From positions 62,001 to 126,000 of the forward strand of contig SRSL01000003.1 of the NCBI GenBank assembly GCA_009735695.1: a stretch of 64,000 bases of DNA, written 5' to 3'. Shown piece by piece: positions 51,510-59,585 of the stretch. The translations under genes were made by a program, and so were the position numbers. The notes below the pieces were generated by a model. That model was not told the DNA's origin, did no database searches, and saw nothing but the letters and a program-made list of their open reading frames with translations. Positions within the stretch are counted from its first letter, which is position 1. Every line of letters starts with the position of its first letter. Source of the DNA: Christiangramia bathymodioli (GTDB lineage Bacteria > Bacteroidota > Bacteroidia > Flavobacteriales > Flavobacteriaceae).

Positions 51510-52058
51510 ATGCAAAACAGGTTGAACAATTTTATTTTTTGCTGCCTCCTGCTAGGAAATTTTATTTTCATTCAATGTCAGCAAAAAGAGAAAATATCGG
51601 AACCTGTGAAAACCGATTTTGAAAAATTCACAGGTAGATGGAGGCTGGGTGGTATTCAAATTCAGGATACCACAAGTATGAAATGGAAACCGGCAGGTGG
51701 CCTCAATAAGAACAGGACAGGCTTCCTCATTTATGACGGCCAGGGCGGGATGGGAGTTCACCATGTTTCGGAAAGTTACGAGAATTACCAATTCGAAGGC
51801 AAAGGTGGTTTGGATAGTCTTAGCCAGAAAGATCTCAGGAAATTAGCCACCAACTTCGTTTACTTCGGAACGTATAGGCTCAATGAAAAAGACAGGATCA
51901 TTGAGCATCAAATAGAATCTCACATTTATCCGCATGCCTGGAACACGGTGGCTAAAAGGCACTACGAGTTCAGGGGCGACAGCCTAATCCTTTCTCCTAT
52001 TAACGGGAATTTTACCGGGCCGGTAAGGTTGGTTTGGCTAAAGCTCAACGATCGATAA
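51510..52058 (+). CDS. Lipocalin-like lipoprotein
   Basis: About 182 residues from ATG 51510 (a TTG at 51504 is possible). Lipoprotein signal ending IFIQC (Cys near 23). The mature part starts with the lipocalin-type GRWRLGGIQIQD and has strands GFLIYDGQGGMGVHH, FVYFGTYRLNEKDRIIEHQIESHIYPHAWNT and KRHYEFRGDSLILSP. It fits the lipocalin-like (PF13924) family. It may bind a small hydrophobic ligand. Stands alone. Confidence 0.75.
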   Translation: MQNRLNNFIFCCLLLGNFIFIQCQQKEKISEPVKTDFEKFTGRWRLGGIQIQDTTSMKWKPAGGLNKNRTGFLIYDGQGGMGVHHVSESYENYQFEGKGGLDSLSQKDLRKLATNFVYFGTYRLNEKDRIIEHQIESHIYPHAWNTVAKRHYEFRGDSLILSPINGNFTGPVRLVWLKLNDR

Positions 52059-52077
52059 ATCCGATTATTCCAATTAA

Positions 52078-52278
52078 TTAATCAGTTTCCTCCAGGTAAA
52101 AGATTTCATTTACAGGCTTTTCAAAAAACCGGGATAACTTAAGTGCCAGAACCGTTGATGGTACATACTTATTCAGTTCAATGGAATTAATGGCCTGCCT
52201 GGTCACCCCTATCTCTTCCGCTAGCTGTTGTTGCGTGACATTCTTGATGGCCCGCTCCACTTTCAGATTATTTTTCAT
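52078..52278 (-). CDS. XRE-family HTH regulator
   Basis: A 66-residue Cro/C1-type regulator: KVERAIKNVTQQQLAEEIGVTRQAINSIELNKYVPSTVLALKLSRFFEKPVNEIFYL. Its ATG overlaps the last bases of the upstream membrane-protein gene (ATGAAAAATAA), so translation is coupled. The pair repeats the layout of the DUF2975/YozG pair at 39.1-39.8 kb but with an unrelated membrane protein. It probably controls its own promoter and the partner. Confidence 0.88.
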   Translation of the reverse strand: MKNNLKVERAIKNVTQQQLAEEIGVTRQAINSIELNKYVPSTVLALKLSRFFEKPVNEIFYLEETD

Positions 52279-52747
52279 AGCCCAATTGTTTTTTCGTTTG
52301 ATACAGCGAGTAATAAAAACGAACGATAAAGAAAATAAGGATCGTGAACATATTCAGGATCATCACCATAAGGAAATCCAGGTCATAGAAGAGCAGAAAG
52401 CATATTGCTAGCACCAGGTAATTGATGTAGATGGCCCAGACAAGCGATTCGAGCCTGATCTTACTTACAAATTCATCTTCATACTTTTCCTTGGAAAATG
52501 CCACCAGCACAGCACCGCTCAGGAATATAAGTCCTACTATGGTTTTGGTGTAATTGCCATTAAAAGATTTGAAAAAGCCACCTTCTTCACCTAAAAAATC
52601 ACCGGTATAAAGCGTATAAATCTTCCCATCGAGAAAGGTGAATTCGAAATCAAAAAACAAAACGAATATTCCCAGAATTGCTGATGGAATCAATAACATC
52701 CAACCTACTTTCTTAAAGCGGTTAGGAAATAAATAATTGGTTTTCAT
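52268..52747 (-). CDS. Four-helix membrane protein paired with XRE regulator
   Basis: A 159-residue membrane protein with hydrophobic segments VGWMLLIPSAILGIFVLFF, TIVGLIFLSGAVLVAF, LVWAIYINYLVLAICFLLFY and FLMVMILNMFTILIFFIVRF. I do not recognise the family. The last codons overlap the ATG of the XRE regulator gene by 11 bases. It is the first gene of that small operon. Likely a membrane sensor or effector controlled by the regulator. Confidence 0.75.
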   Translation of the reverse strand: MKTNYLFPNRFKKVGWMLLIPSAILGIFVLFFDFEFTFLDGKIYTLYTGDFLGEEGGFFKSFNGNYTKTIVGLIFLSGAVLVAFSKEKYEDEFVSKIRLESLVWAIYINYLVLAICFLLFYDLDFLMVMILNMFTILIFFIVRFYYSLYQTKKQLGYEK

Positions 52748-52906
52748 AATGAGAAATTTAAAATCTCTATAAATGTAATCAACTAATTACTTTTTAGCAA
52801 TAACTAATTACTTTTTGTAATAAGTTAATTGCTCTTTAAATTTTCATTTCTAATACAAACTATTCAGGAATGATTTATATTTACTGATGTTTTAAACCAC
52901 ATAGAT

Positions 52907-53302
52907 TTGAATTTCAACGAATGTTTTTACCGGTATCTGGACACTCATACCCTTATTGGAATAAAAGGCAAAAAAACCCTGCCTGATTTCCTATCAATCT
53001 GGATGATATGCGTTAACGACCGGGTTTTTGCTCGTAGCTGGAAAAAAAGCGAGCGAAGCTGGTTCACTGCTTTTGAAGAAACTGGCATCGGAGAGATTAA
53101 ATTTGGCGACGACCGAGTTAAGGTAACCGGCAAAAAGCTGGATCCGCTTGATCCAATTCAGGCTGAAATAAGCCAGGCCTATCTTCTAAAATATGATCAG
53201 CCTCATAATAAGAAATATGCAGAAGGAATTGCCGGTAAGGACTATTATGAACATACCATGGAATTCTTTCCGCGTGTAGCTGAAACGGAAGAAAAAATGT
53301 AA
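52907..53302 (+). CDS. DUF2255 family protein
   Basis: A 131-residue protein beginning at TTG 52907. Family blocks: FYRYLDTHTLIGIKGKK, DRVFARSWKKSERSWF, FGDDRVKVTGKKLDP, AEISQAYLLKYDQPHNKKY and EHTMEFFP. This matches DUF2255 (nitroreductase-like small barrel proteins, role unknown). It is followed 17 bp later by a DinB-like gene on the same strand and probably shares its transcript. Confidence 0.78.
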   Translation: MNFNECFYRYLDTHTLIGIKGKKTLPDFLSIWMICVNDRVFARSWKKSERSWFTAFEETGIGEIKFGDDRVKVTGKKLDPLDPIQAEISQAYLLKYDQPHNKKYAEGIAGKDYYEHTMEFFPRVAETEEKM

Positions 53303-53319
53303 GAGAGATTGATATTAAG

Positions 53320-53865
53320 ATGAATAACTGGATAGAACGAATAGACCGCAACACCGAAAGTTTTCAGCAAACATTCGGAAATTTGAATTCGAAGTCACTT
53401 AACTGGAAGACCGATGCACAGAGCTGGAGCATTGGGGAAAATATTCAGCATCTTATTCAAATCAACGAATCATATTTCCCAATTTTTGAAGAACTGGAAA
53501 AGGGTCGCCTGAAATTGCCGTTTATGGCAAAATTGGGCTTTATGGTTTCTTTCTTTGGTAACCTCATACTAAAATCGGTAGAACCATCCAGAAAAAAGAA
53601 AATGAAAACCTTCCCGGTATGGGATCCAAAATCTTCCGAGTTAAGTACTGAAATTATTTCTCAATTTGAATCCAGCCAGTCACGATTAAAATCTTTTATA
53701 AATGATCTGGCTGGGGAAATCAGAACTGGAAAAGTCATCTATTCTCCTGCCAACCGGAATATAGTTTACCGAATTGATACCGCTTTGGATATCATAATTT
53801 TGCACCAGCAGCGACATTTTTACCAGGCAAAAGAGGTTCTGGACAACTATAATTCAGAAGCCTGA
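53320..53865 (+). CDS. DinB-superfamily protein
   Basis: A 181-residue four-helix-bundle protein. DinB features: WKTDAQSWSIGENIQHLIQINESYF (first His in IQHL) and TALDIIILHQQRHFYQAKEVL (second His motif) near the C-terminus. These metal-binding proteins act as thiol-dependent transferases or metalloenzymes in stress, with no fixed role here. ATG at 53320. It lies 17 bp after DUF2255. A terminator-like hairpin overlaps its stop codon. Confidence 0.8.
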   Translation: MNNWIERIDRNTESFQQTFGNLNSKSLNWKTDAQSWSIGENIQHLIQINESYFPIFEELEKGRLKLPFMAKLGFMVSFFGNLILKSVEPSRKKKMKTFPVWDPKSSELSTEIISQFESSQSRLKSFINDLAGEIRTGKVIYSPANRNIVYRIDTALDIIILHQQRHFYQAKEVLDNYNSEA

Positions 53866-53890
53866 GCTTAATGCTTCAGGTTTCTTTTTC
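53857..53890 (+). terminator. Probable terminator after the DinB-like gene
   Basis: Imperfect hairpin GAAGCCTGAGC / GCTTCAGGTTTC around the stop codon, followed by TTTCTTTTTCCCCTTTTT. Stem has one mismatch and a bulge, but the T-rich tail is strong. Confidence 0.6.
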
Positions 53891-53961
53891 CCCTTTTTGA
53901 AATTGATTAAAGTGTATTTTAAACAGCTAAAATATCACCTGAAATTTTAGCTTAATTTCCT

Positions 53962-53969
53962 TACTTTTG
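53962..53969 (+). promoter_or_regulatory. Possible flavobacterial -7 promoter element
   Basis: TACTTTTG matches the Bacteroidota -7 consensus TAnnTTTG, 30 bp before the PepSY-TM gene start. No clear TTG -33 element is placed at the usual distance, so support is weak. Confidence 0.35.
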
Positions 53970-53998
53970 GCGGGCTTACAGAATATGATTCCTAATTG

Positions 53999-54565
53999 AT
54001 GAAAGACCGAAAGAAAAGAGAACAACGGGCCAAAATTTTACGAATTTTCAGAAAAGTACATCGTACAACCGGAGCTTTGCTGTTCGTTTTTTTCTTCTTT
54101 ATATCGGTATCCGGAGTCATCCTGGGCTGGAAAAAAGACAGTTTTGGATTGATCCTGCCCGAAACTCATGAAGGTACCAGCAGCGATCTAAAAAAATGGC
54201 TCCCACTTGACAGCCTTCACCAGAAAGCCGTTCTGGTACTGCGGGATTCGGTTTCTACAGAACTTTCAACTACCATAAACAGGATAGACGTACGTAAGGA
54301 AAAAGGATCTGTAAAGTTCATTTTCGAAGATCATTTCTACGGAATACAACTTGATGGGGCTACCGGAGAGGTTTTGAGTATTGGGAAAAGACATTCAGAT
54401 CTGGTAGAGAACATTCATGACGCCTCTATCCTTGATAGTTATTTTAATACTTCAGGAATTATTAAGCTCCTATATACAAGTATCATGGGGATCGCCTTGC
54501 TGATTTTTACCATTACAGGCTTCTGGTTGTGGTACGGACCTAAGCAAATGAAAAAGAACCGATAG
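53999..54565 (+). CDS. PepSY-associated transmembrane protein
   Basis: A 188-residue protein from ATG 53999 (a TTG directly before it also opens the frame). A basic N-terminus with FRKVHRTTGALLFVFFFFISVSGVILGWKK (first TM with the H-R-x-x-G motif of the PepSY-TM family) and a last segment SIMGIALLIFTITGFWLWYG. Between them is a periplasmic domain (about 55-155). PepSY-TM proteins are common near siderophore receptors and may be ferric reductases; no such context here. Confidence 0.8.
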   Translation: MKDRKKREQRAKILRIFRKVHRTTGALLFVFFFFISVSGVILGWKKDSFGLILPETHEGTSSDLKKWLPLDSLHQKAVLVLRDSVSTELSTTINRIDVRKEKGSVKFIFEDHFYGIQLDGATGEVLSIGKRHSDLVENIHDASILDSYFNTSGIIKLLYTSIMGIALLIFTITGFWLWYGPKQMKKNR

Positions 54566-54638
54566 ATTTGCACTGAAATGTGTACTTTTAGTCTGAAAAT
54601 TAGTTTCTTCCTGTGTGAAACTCCAGACAATTGAATAA

Positions 54639-55031
54639 ATGCAACCTCAGAACAACAATCTTCATGTTTTCAGAATACTTTTTATCATCAAAGGCATTCT
54701 TAGCCTGCTGCTATCTTTATTGCCTGTAATTTATTTCTTTATTGGAACCTGGATGCTTACCTCGCAGGTACAAACCGATCAACATGCAGGTTTAGCCGGA
54801 GGGATCATGATGGTAGTAGGAGGTTTTATTTTTCTCTTCCTCCTTGCATTAGGTATAGTTACCATCCTCGCCGGAAAATATATCGGTGAACATAAACGCT
54901 ATACCTTCGTACTGGTTGTAGCGATCCTGAATTGTCTTACCGGTATTCTTGGAATTCTTCTGGGAATATTCAGCATCATAGAATTGAATAAACCTGAAGT
55001 AAAAGAACTTTTTGCAAAGAACAGGGTCTAA
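54639..55031 (+). CDS. Membrane protein with 3 hydrophobic segments, unknown
   Basis: A 130-residue protein with three clear hydrophobic stretches: FRILFIIKGILSLLLSLLPVIYFFIGTW, GGIMMVVGGFIFLFLLALGIVTILAG, and FVLVVAILNCLTGILGILLGIFSII. The short polar tail NKPEVKELFAKNRV is common to small Flavobacteriaceae DUF-type membrane proteins. 73 bp downstream of the PepSY-TM gene. Function unknown. Confidence 0.65.
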   Translation: MQPQNNNLHVFRILFIIKGILSLLLSLLPVIYFFIGTWMLTSQVQTDQHAGLAGGIMMVVGGFIFLFLLALGIVTILAGKYIGEHKRYTFVLVVAILNCLTGILGILLGIFSIIELNKPEVKELFAKNRV

Positions 55032-55274
55032 GTCAGTTTTTACATTAAAATATTCGTAATAAAACCACCGAATTTTTCCCGAATTAACAGGCTAAAACTG
55101 AGGAAAATCATTCCTTTTTCCAATAGAAATCCCTAACTTCGAAGATGGATAAGTAGCTTGAAATTATCCCATTAAGAAGCCCGCTGGTTTGTGCCCCAAT
55201 CAGGCCGGATTATTATAAAAGCCTTCTCCAGGCATGTCTCCAAAGTTACTCTCGTTACGACCAAAATGCGTATC

Positions 55275-55715
55275 ATGAAAACCAAAGAAATCAATAGTTA
55301 TGGTTGGGAAAGACCAGATCTAATTCATAAGAACTCCATGATGTGGGATTCTCGTTTAAGCTTCATTCTTAAAGAACTGGAATTCCTTAATTCCATGCTT
55401 AATGAAAATATCTATCCTATAGTGGAGTCCCATCTCGTAGAAAAATGTGAATCCTTAAAAGATCAGCTAAAAGACCTGAAAACCGAAGTATCTGGATTGC
55501 TGAATAAGATCAAAATGCATATTAATGGAGTAAAAATTCTCTTCGATAAAAATAAGGAGACTGAAGCAGATTATAACTACAAGCATGAACATCGCAAGAT
55601 CATGATAAAAATGCATGAATTCGACAGCCATTATCAATCTCTTAAAAAGGAAATTTTTAAAACGCTCACCGAATCCTGGAAACATCGAAAGCAAAAACAA
55701 ATTTCGAATCTTTAA
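55275..55715 (+). CDS. Coiled-coil protein of unknown function
   Basis: About 146 residues from ATG 55275 (MKTKEINSYGWERPDLIH); a longer frame begins at 55191 but its first 28 residues look non-coding. The rest is helical and charged (LSFILKELEFLNSMLNENI, ESLKDQLKDLKTEVSGLLNKIK, HYQSLKKEIFKTLTESWKHRKQKQ), with no domain I recognise. It is upstream of the ATP-cone nuclease on the same strand, 132 bp away. Function unknown. Confidence 0.55.
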   Translation: MKTKEINSYGWERPDLIHKNSMMWDSRLSFILKELEFLNSMLNENIYPIVESHLVEKCESLKDQLKDLKTEVSGLLNKIKMHINGVKILFDKNKETEADYNYKHEHRKIMIKMHEFDSHYQSLKKEIFKTLTESWKHRKQKQISNL

Positions 55716-55847
55716 GTTTAATTCCAAAGGTCTAGAAATACTGGAGCTTCAATGAAACAGCATTTTCTGCAGACTGATGCTCAAAGAAAAGAAGGGAGCT
55801 CATTCTAAGGTTGATTCTTCGTATATTCATGATAATCAACCTATAAA

Positions 55848-56690
55848 ATGTCTTCAAAGCACCTAGATATCGTAAAATCTACCGGAGAAAAAGTAAGATT
55901 TTCATTTTCAAAGCTCCGGCGATCCCTTTTGAAAAGTGGGGCAGATAAACAAACAGTGAATTTGGTGATAGACCAAATGCGCGATAAGCTCTACCAGGGA
56001 ATGAGTACCAGGGAAATCTACAACAGGGCATTTTCCCTGTTAAAGCAGGTGAAGTCGGTCTACGCCTCAAAATATAAATTAAAGAAGGCGCTTTATGAAC
56101 TGGGGCCTTCTGGTTTTCCATTTGAAAAATTTGTTGGAAAACTCTTTGAAGCCGAGGGATATTCCATTGAAATGAACCAAATTATTCAGGGTAGATGTGT
56201 AGATCACGAAGTAGATGTGATCGCATATAAAAATTCTAACAGGAATCTCATAGAATGCAAATTTCACAGTGAAGAAGGTCGTACCTGCGACGTTAAGATA
56301 CCACTTTACATAAATTCTCGTTTTAGAGACATTCACGAAAAAGAAAAAAGCCAGGATACCGATACCGGCTGGCTGGTTACCAACACACGGTTTACCGATG
56401 ATGCCCTGCAATATTCAAAATGCATACACCTCAGGTTATTAAGTTGGGATTATCCCGAGAATAAGAGTTTAAAAGATCTGATAGACAAATATCACATCTA
56501 TCCATTAAGTGTATCCACAATGCTTTCCAGGGCTGAAAAAGAGGAACTGCTAAATAAAGATCTGATCCTTGCCAGCGAGGTTTTAGAGAACCATAAAATA
56601 CTTTCTAAAATCGGTATCCATGAACCTAGATGCTCCAAAATTCTAGATGAATACAGGATTCTTACAAATACTAAAAGTCATGAAATCTAA
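55848..56690 (+). CDS. ATP-cone domain fused to Mrr-like PD-(D/E)XK nuclease
   Basis: A 280-residue two-domain protein. Residues about 5-88 form an ATP-cone (VKSTGEKVRFSFSKLRRSLLKSG ... MSTREIYNRAFSLLKQ), the allosteric (d)ATP-binding module of ribonucleotide reductase and NrdR. Residues about 91-205 are a restriction-endonuclease-like fold: FEKFVGKLFEAEGYSIE (Glu93), DHEVDVIAYK (Asp123 region), LIECKFH (E136-x-K138), then WLVTNTRFTDDALQY as in Mrr_cat. The tail (about 210-280) is unassigned. It likely cuts nucleic acid under control of nucleotide levels. The stop overlaps the ATG of the beta-CASP gene by 11 bases (coupled translation). Confidence 0.85.
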   Translation: MSSKHLDIVKSTGEKVRFSFSKLRRSLLKSGADKQTVNLVIDQMRDKLYQGMSTREIYNRAFSLLKQVKSVYASKYKLKKALYELGPSGFPFEKFVGKLFEAEGYSIEMNQIIQGRCVDHEVDVIAYKNSNRNLIECKFHSEEGRTCDVKIPLYINSRFRDIHEKEKSQDTDTGWLVTNTRFTDDALQYSKCIHLRLLSWDYPENKSLKDLIDKYHIYPLSVSTMLSRAEKEELLNKDLILASEVLENHKILSKIGIHEPRCSKILDEYRILTNTKSHEI

Positions 56691-58053
56691 GGTGAAAATT
56701 CAGTTTTTAGGAGCAGCGGGCACGGTAACCGGCTCCAAGTTCTACCTGGAAACAGGAGAGATCAAACTTTTAGTGGATTGCGGCCTTTTTCAGGGGCTAA
56801 AGGAACTAAGAGAAAAGAACTGGGAAAACCTGCCAATTGATGTCAAAGACCTGGATTACGTTTTGCTTACGCATGGTCACCTGGACCATACCGGCTATTT
56901 GCCAAAACTTTTTAAACAGGGATTTCGGGGAGAAATACTTGCCTCCCCTCCCAGCCTGGAAATAGCCAGGATCATTTTAATGGATACGGCTAAAATTCAG
57001 GAAGAGGAAGCTGAAAAAGCCAATAAGGAGGAATATACCAAACATCATCCTGCCCTACCCCTCTACACCATCGAAGATGTTGAAAAAACCCTGGAACTAT
57101 TCAGGTCGGTAGAAGTTGGCAAGTGGATAGACCTTGATGAAAAAATCAGTTTCAGGTTTCGATCTGCCGGGCATATCCTGGGTGCCTGCTTCCTGGAGTT
57201 AAAACTTGGCGATAAAACCTTTCTGTTTTCCGGCGACCTTGGAAGAGAAGAAGATCTCCTGCTTTCAGCGCCTGAGCCACCCGAGTGGGCCGATTATTTA
57301 ATACTGGAAAGCACCTATGGAAATAGACTGCATCCCGAAGAAAATATTGAAGAGATCTTCATCAGGAATATCATGGAAGTAATAGAGTCTAAAAGTATTT
57401 TGCTCATTGCCTCTTTTGCGGTAGAACGGCTTCAGCTTTTATCTTATATTCTCTGGAAATTATTCAAAAAGAACAGAATCCCAGATATTCCTGTTTACTT
57501 AGACAGTCCCATGGGAATAGATGTGACCCATTTATTTTCTCAGTATTCCACATATCACAAAATTCCACCTTCCGAATTTAAAGCCATGAAGCAGCATTTT
57601 GAACTGGTTTCGTCTTATAAAAGAACCTGGGAGATCATAGATGAAAAGCGACCAAGAATAGTGATCGCGGGTAGTGGTATGCTTACCGGTGGTAGAATAC
57701 TCACCTATTTGAAGCAGTTCATAGACCAAATGGATACCCGAATCATTCTTTCGGGCTTTCAGGCAGAAGGTACTCGTGGTCGCCAGATCGAGGATGGCGC
57801 TTACGAAATAAGGATTCACGGAAAATATTACCCGGTGAAAGCCAGAGTGGAAAAGATCTCCAGCCTTTCAGCCCATGCAGATCAAAGAGAATTGATAAAC
57901 TGGTGCAGGCATATCAAAAATATTCCGGAACAGACCTTCCTGGTACATGGCGAAAAGCAAACTATGGATGCCTTCCGCGTTAAGCTGGAATCTGAGTTCA
58001 ACTGGAATATTCAAATTCCGGAACTCAACCAGTTTTATGAGTTGAACATCTAG
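56680..58053 (+). CDS. MBL-fold beta-CASP ribonuclease-like metallo-hydrolase
   Basis: A 457-residue protein with ATG 56680 (11-base overlap with the previous gene; a longer start at 56647 is less likely). Metal motif HGHLDH (65-70) in LLTHGHLDHTGYLPKL, later SAGHILGACFLEL, FSGDLGREEDLLL, and a beta-CASP part with ILESTYGNRLH, LIASFAVERLQLL, VYLDSPMGIDVT, GSGMLTGGR, SGFQAEGTRGR, LSAHADQREL and FLVHGE. This is the CPSF/YSH1-like class of RNA-processing exo/endonucleases in bacteria. Coupled to the ATP-cone nuclease, it likely forms a nucleic-acid processing pair. Confidence 0.9.
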   Translation: MKSKVKIQFLGAAGTVTGSKFYLETGEIKLLVDCGLFQGLKELREKNWENLPIDVKDLDYVLLTHGHLDHTGYLPKLFKQGFRGEILASPPSLEIARIILMDTAKIQEEEAEKANKEEYTKHHPALPLYTIEDVEKTLELFRSVEVGKWIDLDEKISFRFRSAGHILGACFLELKLGDKTFLFSGDLGREEDLLLSAPEPPEWADYLILESTYGNRLHPEENIEEIFIRNIMEVIESKSILLIASFAVERLQLLSYILWKLFKKNRIPDIPVYLDSPMGIDVTHLFSQYSTYHKIPPSEFKAMKQHFELVSSYKRTWEIIDEKRPRIVIAGSGMLTGGRILTYLKQFIDQMDTRIILSGFQAEGTRGRQIEDGAYEIRIHGKYYPVKARVEKISSLSAHADQRELINWCRHIKNIPEQTFLVHGEKQTMDAFRVKLESEFNWNIQIPELNQFYELNI

Positions 58054-58178
58054 GTGTAAAACACTAAATTTAGATACCATAAAATTCTTCAAAAAATGAT
58101 TTTCGTCATTTTATTCCGCTTATAAACTTCTTAATTTCAGTACAGATTTCACGGATTGATAATTTAAAATTTAAGGCC

Positions 58179-58622
58179 ATGTCTTTAGTTAAGTCCAAAA
58201 AATTAAGATCGAACTGGATGAATGGTGGTTTAGCCAGAAAATTTGGTCTGGACGATTTTTTTAATGATGATTTCTTCGCGGAAGAAAAAAATCTTCCAGC
58301 GGTGAATGTTAAGGAACATGAAGATGACTTCGAAATTGAATTCGCGGTGCCCGGCTTTTCAAAAGATGATTTCGAAGTTAGCATCGAGAACGACCTTTTA
58401 TATGTTTCAGCTCAAAAGAGTATGGAAGATGTTGAAGACGATGATGATTACACACGTAAGGAATTTAGCTATTCCAGTTTTTATAAAACATTTCAAATAC
58501 CTAAAAGCGTTGATCCCTCCAAAGAAGTGAAAGCAAAATACGAAAACGGTATTTTACGGCTTCAACTTTTCAAAGATGAAAAGGCAATGAAAAATCTTCG
58601 CAAAAGAATAGATATTTCTTAA
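58179..58622 (+). CDS. Hsp20/alpha-crystallin small heat-shock protein
   Basis: A 147-residue chaperone. After an acidic N-terminus comes the alpha-crystallin domain (about 40-135): LPAVNVKEHEDDFEIEFAVPGFSKDDFEVSIENDLLYVSAQ ... FSYSSFYKTFQIPKSVD ... AKYENGILRLQL, the last with the typical NGIL motif. It holds unfolded proteins. It is 125 bp after the beta-CASP gene on the same strand, and has its own terminator. This points to a stress setting for the cluster. Confidence 0.92.
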   Translation: MSLVKSKKLRSNWMNGGLARKFGLDDFFNDDFFAEEKNLPAVNVKEHEDDFEIEFAVPGFSKDDFEVSIENDLLYVSAQKSMEDVEDDDDYTRKEFSYSSFYKTFQIPKSVDPSKEVKAKYENGILRLQLFKDEKAMKNLRKRIDIS

Positions 58623-58642
58623 GTTTAATAAAGACTGGAGCG

Positions 58643-58667
58643 AAAGGGACGGCGTGGCCGTCCCTTT
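58643..58667 (+). terminator. Rho-independent terminator of the Hsp20 gene
   Basis: AAAGGGACGGC / GCCGTCCCTTT, 11-bp perfect stem with a 3-base loop GTG, followed by T-rich sequence (seven T in total from the stem end). 20 bp after the Hsp20 stop. Confidence 0.9.
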
Positions 58668-58758
58668 TTTTATTCATATTTTTTATTCATAATCATCAAT
58701 TTCGCTTTGAGAAATATTTGGCGTATTTTAGAAGATAAACCGCTAAAAATCACGGATT

Positions 58759-59343
58759 ATGAGACTTCTTCTAAGCATCCTTTCTTTTTTATTCTGTTAT
58801 ACGGGCTACTCACAGAAAATTCCATCCAGGGAAGTTCAGATAAAAACCGCAATCCTGGCCGCCCCTGAAGACGATCGTGAAGGTGCGAAGGTGTATGGCT
58901 ATTCTGAAGATGGGGAAATGATCGTGCTTAGAGAAGGTTCCAATAAAATGATTTGTATTGCAGATGATCCTGAATTTCAAGGTATAAGTGTTTCCTGTTA
59001 TTCTCAAAAACTTGAACCCTTTATGGCCCGCGGAAGGGAACTAAGAGCGCAGGGCCTATCTGAAATCGAGAAACGGAAGATCCGTCAGCAAGAAGTAGAA
59101 TCGGGAAAATTGAAGATGCCCGATTCACCCAGTACACTCTACGTATTTTCAGGTACTCAGGAAAATTATAATCCCGACACCGGCGAGCTGAAAGACGGAA
59201 AGTTCAGGTATGTAATTTATATCCCTTATGCCACTACCAAGTCAACGGGACTTCCAGCAAAACCTGAAGTTCCCGGTATGCCCTGGCTTATGGATCCTGG
59301 AACGCACCGGGCGCACATCATGATAAGTCCGGTAAACAATTAA
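58759..59343 (+). CDS. Secreted conserved hypothetical protein
   Basis: A 194-residue secreted protein (LSILSFLFCYTGYSQK, signal near 18). The rest has stretches REVQIKTAILAAPEDDREGAKVYGY, MICIADDPEFQGISVSCYSQ and GMPWLMDPGTHRAHIMI. The C-terminal HRAHIMI could be a metal site, but no catalytic pattern is firm. Unknown family; similar sequences occur in Bacteroidota. ATG at 58759. Confidence 0.6.
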   Translation: MRLLLSILSFLFCYTGYSQKIPSREVQIKTAILAAPEDDREGAKVYGYSEDGEMIVLREGSNKMICIADDPEFQGISVSCYSQKLEPFMARGRELRAQGLSEIEKRKIRQQEVESGKLKMPDSPSTLYVFSGTQENYNPDTGELKDGKFRYVIYIPYATTKSTGLPAKPEVPGMPWLMDPGTHRAHIMISPVNN

Positions 59344-59585
59344 GTACCTGTAAATTTATCGGGTTCCAATTTGTCTCTTAATCGATCTAAACGAATTCCT
59401 CGCGTAGGAAAAAACATTCATACCAAATATTTAACTTTTGTTGAACACTTATTTCGTGCCAGTTATAATCAGACCTTTCACACGCAAAACATTTTTTTTA
59501 TAACACAATTAACATTTTTATTAAAAATTTAAGATTTTAATTGTAATTTAATATTCCCGTATTACCCCTCCCTAAGACATTCCAA

